A stretch of DNA of 64,000 bases. It comes from Xestospongia bergquistia. Taxonomy: Eukaryota; Porifera; Demospongiae; Haplosclerida; Petrosiidae. The notes below the pieces were generated by a model, which worked only from the letters and a program-made list of their open reading frames with translations, made no database searches and was not told the origin of the DNA. Numbering within the stretch: position 1 is the stretch's first letter; every line of letters begins with the position of its first letter. The stretch spans positions 23,481,249-23,545,248 of the forward strand of contig OZ014411.1 of NCBI GenBank assembly GCA_963965975.1, read 5' to 3'. Below are positions 51,254 to 62,631 of this stretch, piece by piece. The position numbers were made by a program, and so were the translations under genes.

Positions 51254-54200
51254 AATTCTGATACATAACAGAATCTCCTGGTTTGTAATAAATTAACCGT
51301 TGTGGAGGTCTTGAAATCCTTGTGGGTCTACGCAGGATATTTGTAGGTGGTTCTGTGTATTCTGGCTCTGCAGGAATTAATTCAATCTCAGTGGGGTCAC
51401 TGCTAACTGGTGCTGGGTAACTTCCCTTATTTCGAGGACGTAATTGTTCTGCATGTCTCCTCCAAACCATTTCTCGTACTTTTACATGATAAGAGACAGG
51501 GCCGGTTTTCTTCACTATAATACCAGGTACCCACTTGGTAGTCCCTCGATAGTCTCTCACCCAAACTTCTTCTTGTTCCTGAAAACTCTTTTCCCTGGCC
51601 TTTTTGTCGAAATATTTCTTTTGCTTCTCTTGTCTTTCAGTGATCTTCTTATTTAAATTTGGAACCAGTAAGTCTAATCTACTCCTTGGTATCCTCTTCA
51701 TCAATAACATAGCTGGTGCTTCCTTGACTGTTGATTGTGGTGTTTTCCGATAATTTAATAAAAAGTTTGTTAGCTTTTGGTTAATATCACCTCCTCCTTT
51801 TGACATCTTCTTCATTGCCATTTTGAATGTCTGCACGAATCTTTCTGCAAGTCCATTTGATCTGGGATGGTAGGGTGCTACTTTGCTATGTCTGATACCA
51901 TTTTGACTAGTGAATTCTTCAAACTCCTTTGAGACAAACTGTGGTCCATTGTCTGTGACAATAATCTCTGGCAGGCCAAAACGAGCAAATATTAATCTCA
52001 GCTCTTGTATGGTATGTTTAGCTGTTGTGGTTGACATGGGTATGACTTCAGGCCATTTAGAAAACGCGTCAACCACAATTAACCACATCTGACCTAAGAA
52101 AGGTCCAGCAAAGTCTAAGTGTACTCTTTGCCATGGTTTGTTGGGTTGTTCTAGTGGGTGAAGGGGGGTTCTTTGGTCCTCCTTGTGGTTCTGTTGGCAG
52201 TCCTCACATTCATGAGCCACATCCTCTAAGTCTTTGTTTATGCTAGGCCACCACACATAAGACCTGGCCAGTGCTTTCATCCTTACTATTCCTGGATGTG
52301 TTTCATGCAGCAAGTTCAACACTTTCTCTTGCAAATCTGGTGGTATAACTACTTGCATTCCTTTTAGTAGACAATTTTCTTCGATGGTTAATTCTTCTCT
52401 GTGTTGGTAATATGGTCGTTGTTCAGCGCTTATTTCTTCTGGCCACCCCGTTTTCACACAGCTGAGTATCTTTGCTAGCAATGGGTTCTTGCGGATGCTC
52501 TCTGCAATTTGTTTTGTTGAGACTTGTATCTCCTCAAATTGTTGCTGCTGTACTGATGCGACAATATCTGTTGCTTTCTGTGTTATATCCTCTAACGGGA
52601 ACCTTGACAATGTATCAGCATTTCCATGTTTGGTGGTTGAACGAAATTGAATGTGGTATCTATAATCCATTAAAAAGAGTGCCCATCTCTGGATTCTTCC
52701 AGATGCTAATACTGGTATTGCTTTGTCTGGATTGAAAAGTACGGTCAAAGGTTTGTGGTCTGTGACCAATGTAAACTTGTTTAGATAGAGATAGGTGTGA
52801 AACTTACTAATTCCCCACACTATGCTTAAAGCTTCTCTCTCTATCTGAGAATAGTTTCTTTCAGCTTTGGATAATGACCTTGAAGCATATGCTATAGGTC
52901 TTTCAGTGCCATCTTTCATAATATGTGATAACACTGCTCCAATTCCTACTGATGAAGCATCACAATCCAACTTCAATGGTAACTTTGGGTCATAGTGTAC
53001 CAGTACCTTGGCTGATGCTAGTTGTTGCTTGAGCTGTTCAAATACTTTCTCCTCTCTCTTTGTCCACTTCCACTTTACTTCTTTCTTTCTTAATTCGTTA
53101 AGGGGTGCAGCAACTGTTGACAAATTAGGTATAAATTTTCCATAATAATTTACCATCCCCATAAATGATTGTAGTTGTTCTATATTCTTTGGAGGTTTGG
53201 CTGCTAAAATTGCTTCTACTTTCTTTTCGACTGGGTGAATTCCCTCTTTGTCGATGACATGGCCTAAATATTGTACTGAATCTTGAAAAAATTGACATTT
53301 GCTTCGACGAGCTTGAAGACCATATTTTTCTAGTCGGCTCAAAACTTCCTCCACATTTGCTAAGTGTTGTTCCTCTGTTTCTCCTGTGATGAGTATATCA
53401 TCCAGGTACCACACTACTTGATGTAGTCCTTGCAAAATTTTATCCATTATCCCTTGGAAGATTGCAGGACTTGATGCTACTCCATATGGCAATCGTGTCC
53501 ATTGGTACAATCCCTTATGTGTATTTATGGTGGTTAGACTTTTAGACTCATCATCCAACATGATTTGGTTATAAGCTTGAGCTAAATCGATTTTGGTGAA
53601 TTTGTTTCCTCCATTCATTGCTTGAAAACATTCTTCTACCCTAGGTAATGGGTACTGCTGTACTTCTAGACATGGGTTGAGGGTAACCTTGTAGTCACCG
53701 CATACTCTCACAGCACCATCGGGTTTTATTACTGGTACTATTGGCGTTCCCCACTTGCTGAAATCTACTTTTTCTAAATTTCCTTCTTCCACCATGGCAT
53801 CCAATGCCTTCTCTAGTTTTGGTTTTACAGCAAATGGTACTGCTCGTGGTTTGTAGAACTTCTCTTGTGTGTTTGGCTTAACTCTCAAATGAGCTGTGAT
53901 ACTTTTCAACTTACCTAGTCCTGCTCTAAAGACTGTGTTGGTGTATTTCTGAAGGACTTTGTCTAGCTTTGTTGATACCTCTTCTTCAACTGAGTGTACT
54001 ACTTGGTTTGTTAACCTGCTCATCCAATTTTCTCCAAAAAATGCATGTATCCAGTCTCTGCCAAACAACAATGGGCATTTCTCTTTTGCTACATACAGTG
54101 TAAGTAATTTAGTGCTTTTACCAATTTGGGCCTTCACAGTTGTTTGTCCAGCGAGCTTCATCAACTGTCCAGTTGCTGATCTCAATTTTCTTGTTGATGG

Positions 54201-55139
54201 TTCCAATTTCACACTGCAAATACTTCTTGGTACAATTGTGACTGCAGCTCCAGTGTCAATTTCCATTGGCACCTTTGTCCTATTTATTTTTACGTTGATA
54301 ATTGCTTTTTGTTGTGAACTCGTTTCTTGTAGTCCATTTAACACACTCTCGCCGTCACTGTCTTCAGAGTCTTCTCGTATTTGCTTTATTTTTGATCTTG
54401 GGCGTTCTCGTTTCATCTTATTTCTACATGCGTCAGCAATGTGCCCTTCTTTTCCACAGTGAAAACATTTGACTGACTTAAATTTGCATTCTGCTGGGCG
54501 ATGTCCACCTTTTTTACAACGGTAGCATCGTTCTACTGGTTTGGCTTGTTCCGTTCTCGGGGCTCTGCCTATTTTCTTTCCTCCAATTCGGTGCACTTCT
54601 CCCTTGTTATTGTGCATCGTTGAAGTGTCCTTTTCTGCTGCTTCCATAGCAGTTGCGATTTCACAGGCCTTAGCTAACGTCAGATCTTTTTCTTGTAGCA
54701 ATTTCATCTTGATTCCTTCGTTTGCTAGCCCGCATACAAACTTGTCTCTGAGAGCTTCTTCAAAAAATGCGCCATAGTTGCAATCTTTGGCTAAACGACG
54801 TAGTGCTGCCATATAACTAATAACTGACTCCCCTGCTTTCTGTTGTCTTTGATGCAGTCGATACCTCTCTGCTATTACGGTTGGTTTTGGTTCTAAATGT
54901 TCCATTAATTTGGTTACTATTTCTTCAAAAGATTTCGTGTTCGGCTTGTCAGGTGTGTACAAATCTTTCAGTAGATCGTACGTTTGACTACCTATAGTGC
55001 TGAGCAGAATAGCCACTTTCTTTCTCTCTTCTGTGACACCATTAGCTAGTAAATATTCCTCCATCCTTTCAGCATAGGATGACCATTGTGTCGTCCCTTG
55101 ATCGAAAGGTCCTAGAGCACCAACAAGCCTCGTCGCCAT
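51252..55139 (-). CDS. Gag-Pol polyprotein of the Ty3/Gypsy element (1295 aa)
   Basis: A single open frame. A capsid-like Gag region covers about residues 1-200. Two CCHC zinc knuckles follow at about 205-238 (CYRCKKGGHRPAEC, CFHCGKEGHIADAC). Then come an aspartic protease (DTGA, about 295), reverse transcriptase (RLPYG about 550; YLDD about 578), RNase H (DCDAS; TDHKPL near 790) and integrase (HHCC zinc region about 960-1000; DFAGP, TDNGPQF and the later Glu). Gag and Pol are fused without a frame change, a known arrangement in part of this family. The frame looks whole. The start codon lies one base inside the 5' LTR boundary and overlaps the primer-binding site. Its codon use is less AT-rich than that of the neighbouring genes. 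Confidence 0.95.
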   Translation of the reverse strand: MATRLVGALGPFDQGTTQWSSYAERMEEYLLANGVTEERKKVAILLSTIGSQTYDLLKDLYTPDKPNTKSFEEIVTKLMEHLEPKPTVIAERYRLHQRQQKAGESVISYMAALRRLAKDCNYGAFFEEALRDKFVCGLANEGIKMKLLQEKDLTLAKACEIATAMEAAEKDTSTMHNNKGEVHRIGGKKIGRAPRTEQAKPVERCYRCKKGGHRPAECKFKSVKCFHCGKEGHIADACRNKMKRERPRSKIKQIREDSEDSDGESVLNGLQETSSQQKAIINVKINRTKVPMEIDTGAAVTIVPRSICSVKLEPSTRKLRSATGQLMKLAGQTTVKAQIGKSTKLLTLYVAKEKCPLLFGRDWIHAFFGENWMSRLTNQVVHSVEEEVSTKLDKVLQKYTNTVFRAGLGKLKSITAHLRVKPNTQEKFYKPRAVPFAVKPKLEKALDAMVEEGNLEKVDFSKWGTPIVPVIKPDGAVRVCGDYKVTLNPCLEVQQYPLPRVEECFQAMNGGNKFTKIDLAQAYNQIMLDDESKSLTTINTHKGLYQWTRLPYGVASSPAIFQGIMDKILQGLHQVVWYLDDILITGETEEQHLANVEEVLSRLEKYGLQARRSKCQFFQDSVQYLGHVIDKEGIHPVEKKVEAILAAKPPKNIEQLQSFMGMVNYYGKFIPNLSTVAAPLNELRKKEVKWKWTKREEKVFEQLKQQLASAKVLVHYDPKLPLKLDCDASSVGIGAVLSHIMKDGTERPIAYASRSLSKAERNYSQIEREALSIVWGISKFHTYLYLNKFTLVTDHKPLTVLFNPDKAIPVLASGRIQRWALFLMDYRYHIQFRSTTKHGNADTLSRFPLEDITQKATDIVASVQQQQFEEIQVSTKQIAESIRKNPLLAKILSCVKTGWPEEISAEQRPYYQHREELTIEENCLLKGMQVVIPPDLQEKVLNLLHETHPGIVRMKALARSYVWWPSINKDLEDVAHECEDCQQNHKEDQRTPLHPLEQPNKPWQRVHLDFAGPFLGQMWLIVVDAFSKWPEVIPMSTTTAKHTIQELRLIFARFGLPEIIVTDNGPQFVSKEFEEFTSQNGIRHSKVAPYHPRSNGLAERFVQTFKMAMKKMSKGGGDINQKLTNFLLNYRKTPQSTVKEAPAMLLMKRIPRSRLDLLVPNLNKKITERQEKQKKYFDKKAREKSFQEQEEVWVRDYRGTTKWVPGIIVKKTGPVSYHVKVREMVWRRHAEQLRPRNKGSYPAPVSSDPTEIELIPAEPEYTEPPTNILRRPTRISRPPQRLIYYKPGDSVMYQN
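55128..55139 (-). other. Primer-binding site overlapping the Gag start codon
   Basis: On the minus strand, TGGCGACGAGG follows the 5' LTR after two bases. It is complementary to the 3' end of animal tRNA-Ser(GCT) (...CCTCGTCGCCA). The ATG of the long frame overlaps it (ATGGCGACG). Confidence 0.75.
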
Positions 55140-55140
55140 T

Positions 55141-55321
55141 TGTTATGTCCTTTGAGTTATAACAAATATTATATTTTTCATTAAGATACTCAGATGATAA
55201 CGATACTCAACAATACTACAAAAATCAGAAAAGTCAAGACTATTTATACAGTACTGTAATTAGATTCATATTTACAAAATAATCAATAAGGTGATAATAG
55301 TCCAATTAGTTGAACATAACA
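55141..55321 (-). repeat. LTR (5' LTR in element orientation)
   Basis: 181 bp, identical by eye to the other LTR. It is followed by the right-hand CTTGT target duplication at 55322-55326. Confidence 0.95.
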
Positions 55322-58300
55322 CTTGTGACATGGATTGAAGTATCTAAATTAAAATACAATGAATTGATTATCATGTGGACAATAGTATTGAGATATCAAC
55401 TTGAGTCAAAGCCATGTGCTTACATCAAGCTGCTCAGGTCTCATATTGTTATAATTCACTTCAGTGTAATAGTGTATATAATATCTCTATATATTGTATT
55501 GCAACTATACATCACATTATAGACTCATGTAACACTTGTTTTCATCGCAGTATGTGAACAAATAACTTATACAATAACTTTAGTATTAAGAATGCTGTAA
55601 ATAGACTAATTCTGAGAGCAAGTCACACAATCTAATATTTTGTGCAATAGTATGAAATATAGGGAGCTCAAAAAACAATTAAAACCATAACGTAAGAATC
55701 ACATGTTCAACAAAAATGATAGCAGAGTTTGTAAGATATGTGGTACTTTATTGTATGTATGGTTTATTAATCATTTTAATTCATATTGTGTTGTTGTGGT
55801 TGTTATTTAGATCATGTATACAGTTTTGTACCTTTAATGTCTCAGTTACTATGTACTCTGTTCAATATATTTAATGATTTCTGTATACTTGTGCAAGTCT
55901 ATTTTGTTAGTTATAAAGACAATTGTTGAGTTAACATTCACACTATAATTACAAGATAGTTCCTATATAACCTGTCTTTTTTCTTTCTTTCCTTCTACTA
56001 AAGGTATGTAATAAAGTCTACATAAATATATATCAATCCTAAGGAACATCATGCTTATTACTAGTGAATGTACTTATAAATTAAGGGTAGCAATTAAAAT
56101 TTAAAGGCAGTCAATTTGTATACTTTAATTATTGACAAAAACATTTGTCCACAAACATGCCAGCTGGTTCTACAATTGTTTTGGACCAAGTGTTAACCAC
56201 ATGTAGAGTAAAGTTGTATTTAACTAATGACACATTAAACAGATTGTACATAGCTTATAATTAACTACATACTCCAAGTGTCAATTGTATATTTATGAAA
56301 ATAATGTGATCACTATCATTGACAATCTAAATGACTACAATTATATTTATAAAATCAACAGACCAATTTTTGGTGAATTAAGGAATGTTATAGCATTGTT
56401 AACTCTTCAGTCTTCATACATTGCAAAATATTGTCTCTTGTTAAAAGTAAACCTTGTTAATTATAGATACAAGCAATATTATTAACTAAATTAATAATAA
56501 TTCAAATTAAATTGACCTATGGCTATTCATATTCTTTCCTTGACTAATACTGAAACCTTTTTGCGTAAGTTTTTACATAAATAGACTCAATAGATAAACA
56601 AATTTAATTTATTATTTTTTCAGTATGTTAGATTTATCTAATGCTGGTTTATCAATTTATATGCCACTGCTAAAATGATTGATTATTTCCCAAAAAATAA
56701 ATTCAAGGATATGGGTAATATTATTGGCTATGAAATAAAATCAAACTCTTATACTATTATGATTTTACATCAGATAAAGTAGTAGATGTTCTTGTAGACA
56801 ACATATTCATATTTATAATATTATTTGTTTATAAATCATATTATATAAATGAGATAGTGTACACTTGTCACAACTTTGCTCAGATTTTTTTTATAACTTT
56901 ACTCATAGTAGTTATAACATACAATTTATTTAATATAGTTATGATGAAAGGATTATAGCTGTTAAAATGGCCAAGAAAATATAACAATAAAAATGATTAA
57001 CAACATGACAATTTATCAATATATTAGCCAAAAAGTAGAATTTATTAGTCCAATTTTGTATATTGTCATTGATTTTAATCATTGTCTAATTAAAACAAAA
57101 ATTATCATTCCATATATCATGTGTATTGATGCTGTTAGTTAAATGTTAAAATCATGTTTAATATGAAATGTGTAGATAGCTGTTATCTTTAAAAAGGTGA
57201 AAGACAATATCATTTAGTCTGCAACTTCTGTACCTCACAAATAAAAAGTATTAATTAGCATTTTTATATAGTTAAGGTGTTTATTAGATTCAATTGTAAT
57301 GATTAAAATTAATAAGCCTAAATTGCTAGTATTAAAACAGAGCTAAAATATTCTTTCATTCATTAACTAATACTTTCATTTTCTGTGACAGTTTAATACA
57401 TAAATAGACCCAGTAGATATACAAGACTAATTCTTTATTTAGTTAGTATCTTACATTGATCTAATATTGGTTTACCAAAAAATTTTTCAATTTTTATGTC
57501 ATTGATTGAAATTTACAAGTAATTTAAATTCCTGCTTAATATTAATTTAAAAATGACTAATGTTATTGGCTATGATTTATATTCAAATAGTTATAGTATT
57601 TGAAGATTATGATAAATGTGTATTCCTTCACTCATAGATGAGCTTACATCTGGTATTTTTATATGCAATACATTGACTTAATATGTATTGTATGTTATAA
57701 ATTATGCATATGTACACTTTTCACAGCTTTGCTCTAATTCCTATATAATTTTACTTATTTTATTCATAGCAGTTATGATAGACAGTAATTCTTACTCATA
57801 GTAGAATTTAGAAGCTAGTTGTTTTATTGCCATTCATAAGATGTTTTTCATAATACAATGTAGAGTAACATTTTGAAATAATATAATTTTACAATGTTAA
57901 GAGGAACTTACTTGTAATGTGTAAAAGACAGTTAGGTGTTGTATTCCGTAAACTATTTTGCAAATATGTATAGTTTAGTACATTTTTTAAACAATCTTCT
58001 GTTAGTTTTTGCTCAATCTCAAATGGAGTCAGGAGTGGTTGTTCCTGTAAGTACAAAGCTACTACACCACTAACTAAAGGAGTAGACATTGATGTTCCTG
58101 ATTTAGATATTGTGCATCCATGACACTTGTAATCAGCTGCTATAACATTTGAGCCAGGAGCAAATATATTAACACATGAGCCACCATTAAATTTTGTGAA
58201 GAAAGACACATGATCACCTTGTGCAGAGCTAGCAATAGTAATAACACCAGGTGCACTAGCAGGACTACGATCACAGGCATCGCTTTGTCTATTGCTAGCA

Positions 58301-58397
58301 GATGCAATAGATGATATTCCCATATTGATGATATTACTCGACACATTGTTAACTGAACTGGAATATGGACCACTCAAAGACATTGAGATGATAGCTG

Positions 58398-59523
58398 TTA
58401 CAGAAAACTTGATCTATTGATGTAGATATCTTTGTACTTGTTTCTGTCCATTGTTTAGGAACTGTCCCTTTTGTCTTTAAGAATTTCTTGTCAAGTGAAT
58501 CTATTACTTGTCTCCAAATACATAACATGTATATACAGTATATACTAAGTAGCATTTAAAGTTTAAACAATTCCATCTGTTCTTTATAATTGAATTATGT
58601 CTTCACTTAATTTTTTTATTATTAATATTTTTTATCAAAAAACAACTTGTCAAAGTAAACACAATAATAATATAGAAAAAAATTATAACAGCAATGGTTT
58701 TGCAACTTAAGCAAAAATATGCTATAAAAATGCCAACATAAACAGTTTGCTGTCAAAATACATGATGGCAATATTTAATATAATTCTAAAATAAATCAAA
58801 AAAATTACTAAAAATCACACATTATATTTTAACAAATAAGTGTAACCACACATAGTATTAGTTAGTGAAGTAGCAAGGACAGACCACATCAATTATCCTC
58901 ATTTATAATTGATATAGGTTCATCAATGTCTGTGTAGCTAATGGAATAAACATTGGAAAATTATTTCATCTTATAATAGATAATTTAGTAACTATATGTA
59001 TATGTATATACAACTATTTCATATATTGATGGGCTATATATTACTTACATAATAAAGGCACATGGTGTGAGTGTCACATCTGACAATCTATTTTGTAAGT
59101 GTAACTTTTATATAATGCATATAGACTTATATAGAAGGTTAATATGATGAAAACATTGTAACTGACAGCTTAAAAAGTCCATCAAATGATACATTTTAAA
59201 AATTCTCTTGTTAGGAGGTTTATTATAATGAATAATGCAAATAGACCTCTGAATCATTGTATATGTTATAAATATATGCTGTACATATAAGTACATTTTT
59301 TAAATATTAAAGAAATTATACATTATTGACATAATGTGTGAGTAATGATTGTAGTGTTATCATATCAAATTGACAGGCACCCTTTCAAGTTTTCATGTCC
59401 CTTTACTATTCCACTATATATAAATAGTTGAATTGATGCTCAAAAAATTGTATATGTGATATTGTGCCCTTTGTATTTCTTTTCCGGTGAACACTGATGC
59501 ATTATATAAGGTATTGATTTGTC
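58398..59523. other. 3' flank of S4, joined to truncated S3
   Basis: Collinear with the 3' flanks of S1 and S2 (about 29150-30143). The join with the S3 peptidase exon at about 58397 is the recombination breakpoint. No gene. Confidence 0.55.
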
Positions 59524-62500
59524 TTACCAGTTGGAATAGCAACCAATATCAGCTATATCACTACAACAATCATTGTATTCATGACAATTTTCATCACAAT
59601 AGCATCCATCATTGTAACATTGTGATGACAAGGACAATTTACAACATCCACAATAGCTCAAGTTAAGTGCTAAACATGAACCTAAAATAGATATATATGA
59701 ACTCCTTAATTTGTTTTATAGTGCTCATTTACCTTGTATAGCAGGTGGTGGTGTAGGTGAAGGTGTGACTGTTATATCTATATAAAAATTGTAATTAAAA
59801 TAATTGTTATACCATGTATGTAAGGGACAATTATCACATCATTAATTTTTATCAATACTAGTTAATCCATAGACTGTTAGTAAAAATTCTAAATCAAAAT
59901 TAATGAGTAATCTAAAATGTGACTAACACAAGATGTGATCTTATAGAGAAAAACATGAAAGAAACCATTAAGTTAACATACAGTAAAAAAGCATAATTGA
60001 TTAAAGGAGAATGTAACAAAAGCCAAGTGTTAAAAGCAAGAATGTTACCATCACGAGGCCCATTTTTAAAAAAAAATTGAGAGTTGAAGATTTGTCTTAA
60101 TTTCTTTCAACATTAATAATTTAATTGCATATCACAATCGTCATAAAAAAATTAAAAACAAAAAAAAAATGAAATGAAAAAGATTGTCTTAATTCTTTTA
60201 ACAGTATCAATGTAATTGCATTTATAGTTACTAGTAATGTCAATTAATATTACATTGATACACAATATCAGAATTGAAAGATAATTAAAGAATGCTCTTC
60301 TTAATATGTTGTGAAAATTGAAATGATTGTATATAAATCAATATGTGCAATTTTAGAGAAACTATAAATTATGTAAAAATGATATTTTATATGATAAATT
60401 ATTTAAGCTTCTGATTAGCTTATAATTCTTGATTTGCATGATGTATTGCATGAACTTCTGATTTTGTCTTACCAGGTGTATTAGTTGGTATAGGTGTAGG
60501 AGATGGAGGAAAACAACCTATATCAGCTATATCATAGCAACAATCTCCAACGTAGTGACAGGTTTGATCACAATAGCAATCATTAATAAAACAAGGTTGT
60601 AACAAGGAAAATACACAACAACCAGAATAATTGAGATTAAGTGCTTGACATGAACCTATATTCATTTATAAATGACTACATCTAATTAATAGTGATTAAC
60701 TTACCTTGACGAACAGTTGGTATAGGCGTAACTGTAGTTTGAGTTCTATTGTCTATGTAAGAAAAGTAATATAATTATAGCAATAGTTATTTTAATTATG
60801 TTGACTAAGTAGTAACTATTGCTTAAAAACATACAAATTTGGTATGATATGTAAATAAAGGACCGTTTTAAATTTATCAAGCAAGAATCATAACAGGTTT
60901 CATTTATTAAATATAGTAACATTGGTAATTATTATAACGATCTAAGTATGTGATAATTTTTGTGAATAGATTTGTTTAAAATGTATGAAAACATGGTGGA
61001 ATAATGTTATGTATTAAAAATGATTATATATAAACCATTAGGTGCAATATTAGAGAAACTACAAATTATGCAAAAATTATGTTTTATACAATGAATTATT
61101 ATCTTATTGACTGGCTTATAATTCTTGAAACTAACTTGTCTAATATATATTGCATAATTTTGTCATACTAGATATATCAGTTGGAGTAGGTTCAGGAGAG
61201 GGAGGTATTACAGGATGACAACCAATATCAGCTATATCACTACAACAGTCTTCAAAAAAATAACATTCTTGATCACAATGGCATCCATAAGTATAACAAG
61301 GTTGTGTCACACAACATCCAGAATAGTTGAGATTAAGTGCCAAACATGAGCCTGTACTAGCACATGAAATCTACAAATTATTAATAGTGTTTAACTTACC
61401 TAGAGTGACATTTGGGTTACATGTATCTATAGGATTACTTGTGACAATAGTTGTATCTAAATTAAAATACAATGAATTGATTATCATGTGGACAATAGCA
61501 TTGAGATATCAACTTGAGTCAAAGCCATGTGCTTACATCAAGCTGCTCAGGTCTCATATTGTTGTAATTCACTTCAGTGTAAAAGTGTATATAATATCTC
61601 TATATATTATATTGCAACTATACATCACATTATAGACTCATGTAACACTTGTTTTCATCGCAGTATGTGAACAAATAACTTATACAATAACTTTAGTATT
61701 AAGAATGCTGTAAATAGACTAATTCTGAGAGAAAGTCATACAATCTAATATTTTGTGCAATAGTATGAAAGATAGGGAGCTCAAGAAACAATTAAAACCA
61801 TAATCTAAGAATCATAAGTTCAACAAAATGATGGCAGAGTTTGTAAGATATGTGGTACTTTATTGTATGTATGGTTTATTAATCATCTTAATTCATATTG
61901 TGTTGTTGTAGTTGCTATTTAGATCATGTATACAGTTTTGTACCGTTATTGTCTCAGTTAACATGTGCTCTGTTCAATATATTTAATGATTTCTGTATAC
62001 TTGTGCAAGTCTATTTTGTTAGTTATAAAGACAATTGTTGAGTTAACATTCACAATATTACAAGATGGTTCCTATATAACCTGTCTTTTTTCTTTCTTTC
62101 CTTCTACTAAAGGTATGTAATAAAGTCTACATAAATATATATCAATCCTAAGGAACATCATGCTTATTACTAGTGAATGCTATTGGAACAAGATAGTTAT
62201 AGAAAGTTCATGGATTCTTTCTGTCTTTCCTTAACTGTTGAATCACGTATTAGCTGACGTAAACAATAAGAGCAACTATTTTTAGATAATGGCTATTGTT
62301 ACAGCACAAGAAGTATATACTTCAATGAGATATTGATACTAAACCCTAGAAACTAATCCGGAAGACTTAAATTGTAAAGTTCTTAATTGGAGTATGTACT
62401 TCCTGTGTCATCATATTACAATTGCAATCACACTTTATATTTAACAAAATGATTTTTATCAAAAATAAAATACTTTTCTGTCAATCTTGGAGGCACTTCA

Positions 62501-62631
62501 AAGCAAAACATGTCATCAAGACCCTATATATCATATTTATTGATGCTTTGTGTAAATGTCAGAAAGAACATGTCACTAATAACATTGTAATCACTCACCA
62601 TTTATGCCAGAACCTAAGCCAGATCCAGATC
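59524..62631 (-). CDS. Subtilase-SMB gene copy S4, 3' portion with three SMB modules (runs off right edge)
   Basis: Exons on the minus strand: 62631-62599 (Gly/Ser hinge), 61456-61400 (linker with one Cys), 61351-61169 (SMB 1, long Pro/Ser tail), 60752-60705 (Thr/Pro linker), 60655-60473 (SMB 2), 59777-59733 (linker, VTPSPTPPPA) and 59681-59524 (SMB 3, ...CYSNW, stop). All have GT-AG ends in phase 1, and each internal exon is divisible by three. The catalytic exons would lie beyond 64000: in S2 the hinge exon is separated from the S8 exon by 3.25 kb, and the window ends 1.37 kb into the matching intron. No break is seen in the visible part. S4 keeps linkers and a module that S1 and S2 have lost, so it may be closest to the ancestral layout. 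Confidence 0.8.

Larger units (their letters stand above)
51059..55321 (-). mobile_element. Ty3/Gypsy LTR retrotransposon, whole-looking, very young
   Basis: A 4.26-kb element on the minus strand with 181-bp LTRs (51059-51239 and 55141-55321) that begin TGTTATG and end CATAACA. I found no difference between them. The 5-bp target duplication is CTTGT. Internally it has a primer-binding site next to the 5' LTR, one long gag-pol frame and a purine tract next to the 3' LTR. No envelope gene. The domain order (protease, RT, RNase H, integrase) is that of Ty3/Gypsy; RT style and tRNA-Ser priming suggest the Mag/SURL lineage, by inference. It sits in the linker exon of subtilase-SMB copy S3. Identical LTRs mean a recent insertion. 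Confidence 0.95.
48533..58397 (-). pseudogene. Subtilase-SMB gene copy S3: 5'-truncated, four SMB modules, LTR element in an exon
   Basis: Parts on the minus strand: S8 exon 3' portion 58397-57912 (from IISMSLSGPY through GTSMSTPLVSG to the donor; the Asp and His regions are absent); linker exon 55343-55322 plus 51058-51016, split by the LTR element; SMB a 50967-50785; Thr/Pro linker 50367-50320; SMB b 50269-50096; Ser/Thr-rich linker 49225-49136; SMB c 49092-48781 with a long Ser/Thr tail; SMB d 48729-48533, stop. The hinge exon is missing. SMB a has GYC where the other copies have GCC. The donor of the 50320 linker reads GATAAG instead of GGTAAG. The truncated S8 exon joins sequence matching the S1/S2 3' flank, so a recombination breakpoint removed the 5' half. 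The SMB part is the longest in the family and otherwise open. Confidence 0.8.

Noticed and set aside
53959-54777. Plus-strand frames within the LTR element
   Set aside because: They are antisense shadows of the gag-pol frame.
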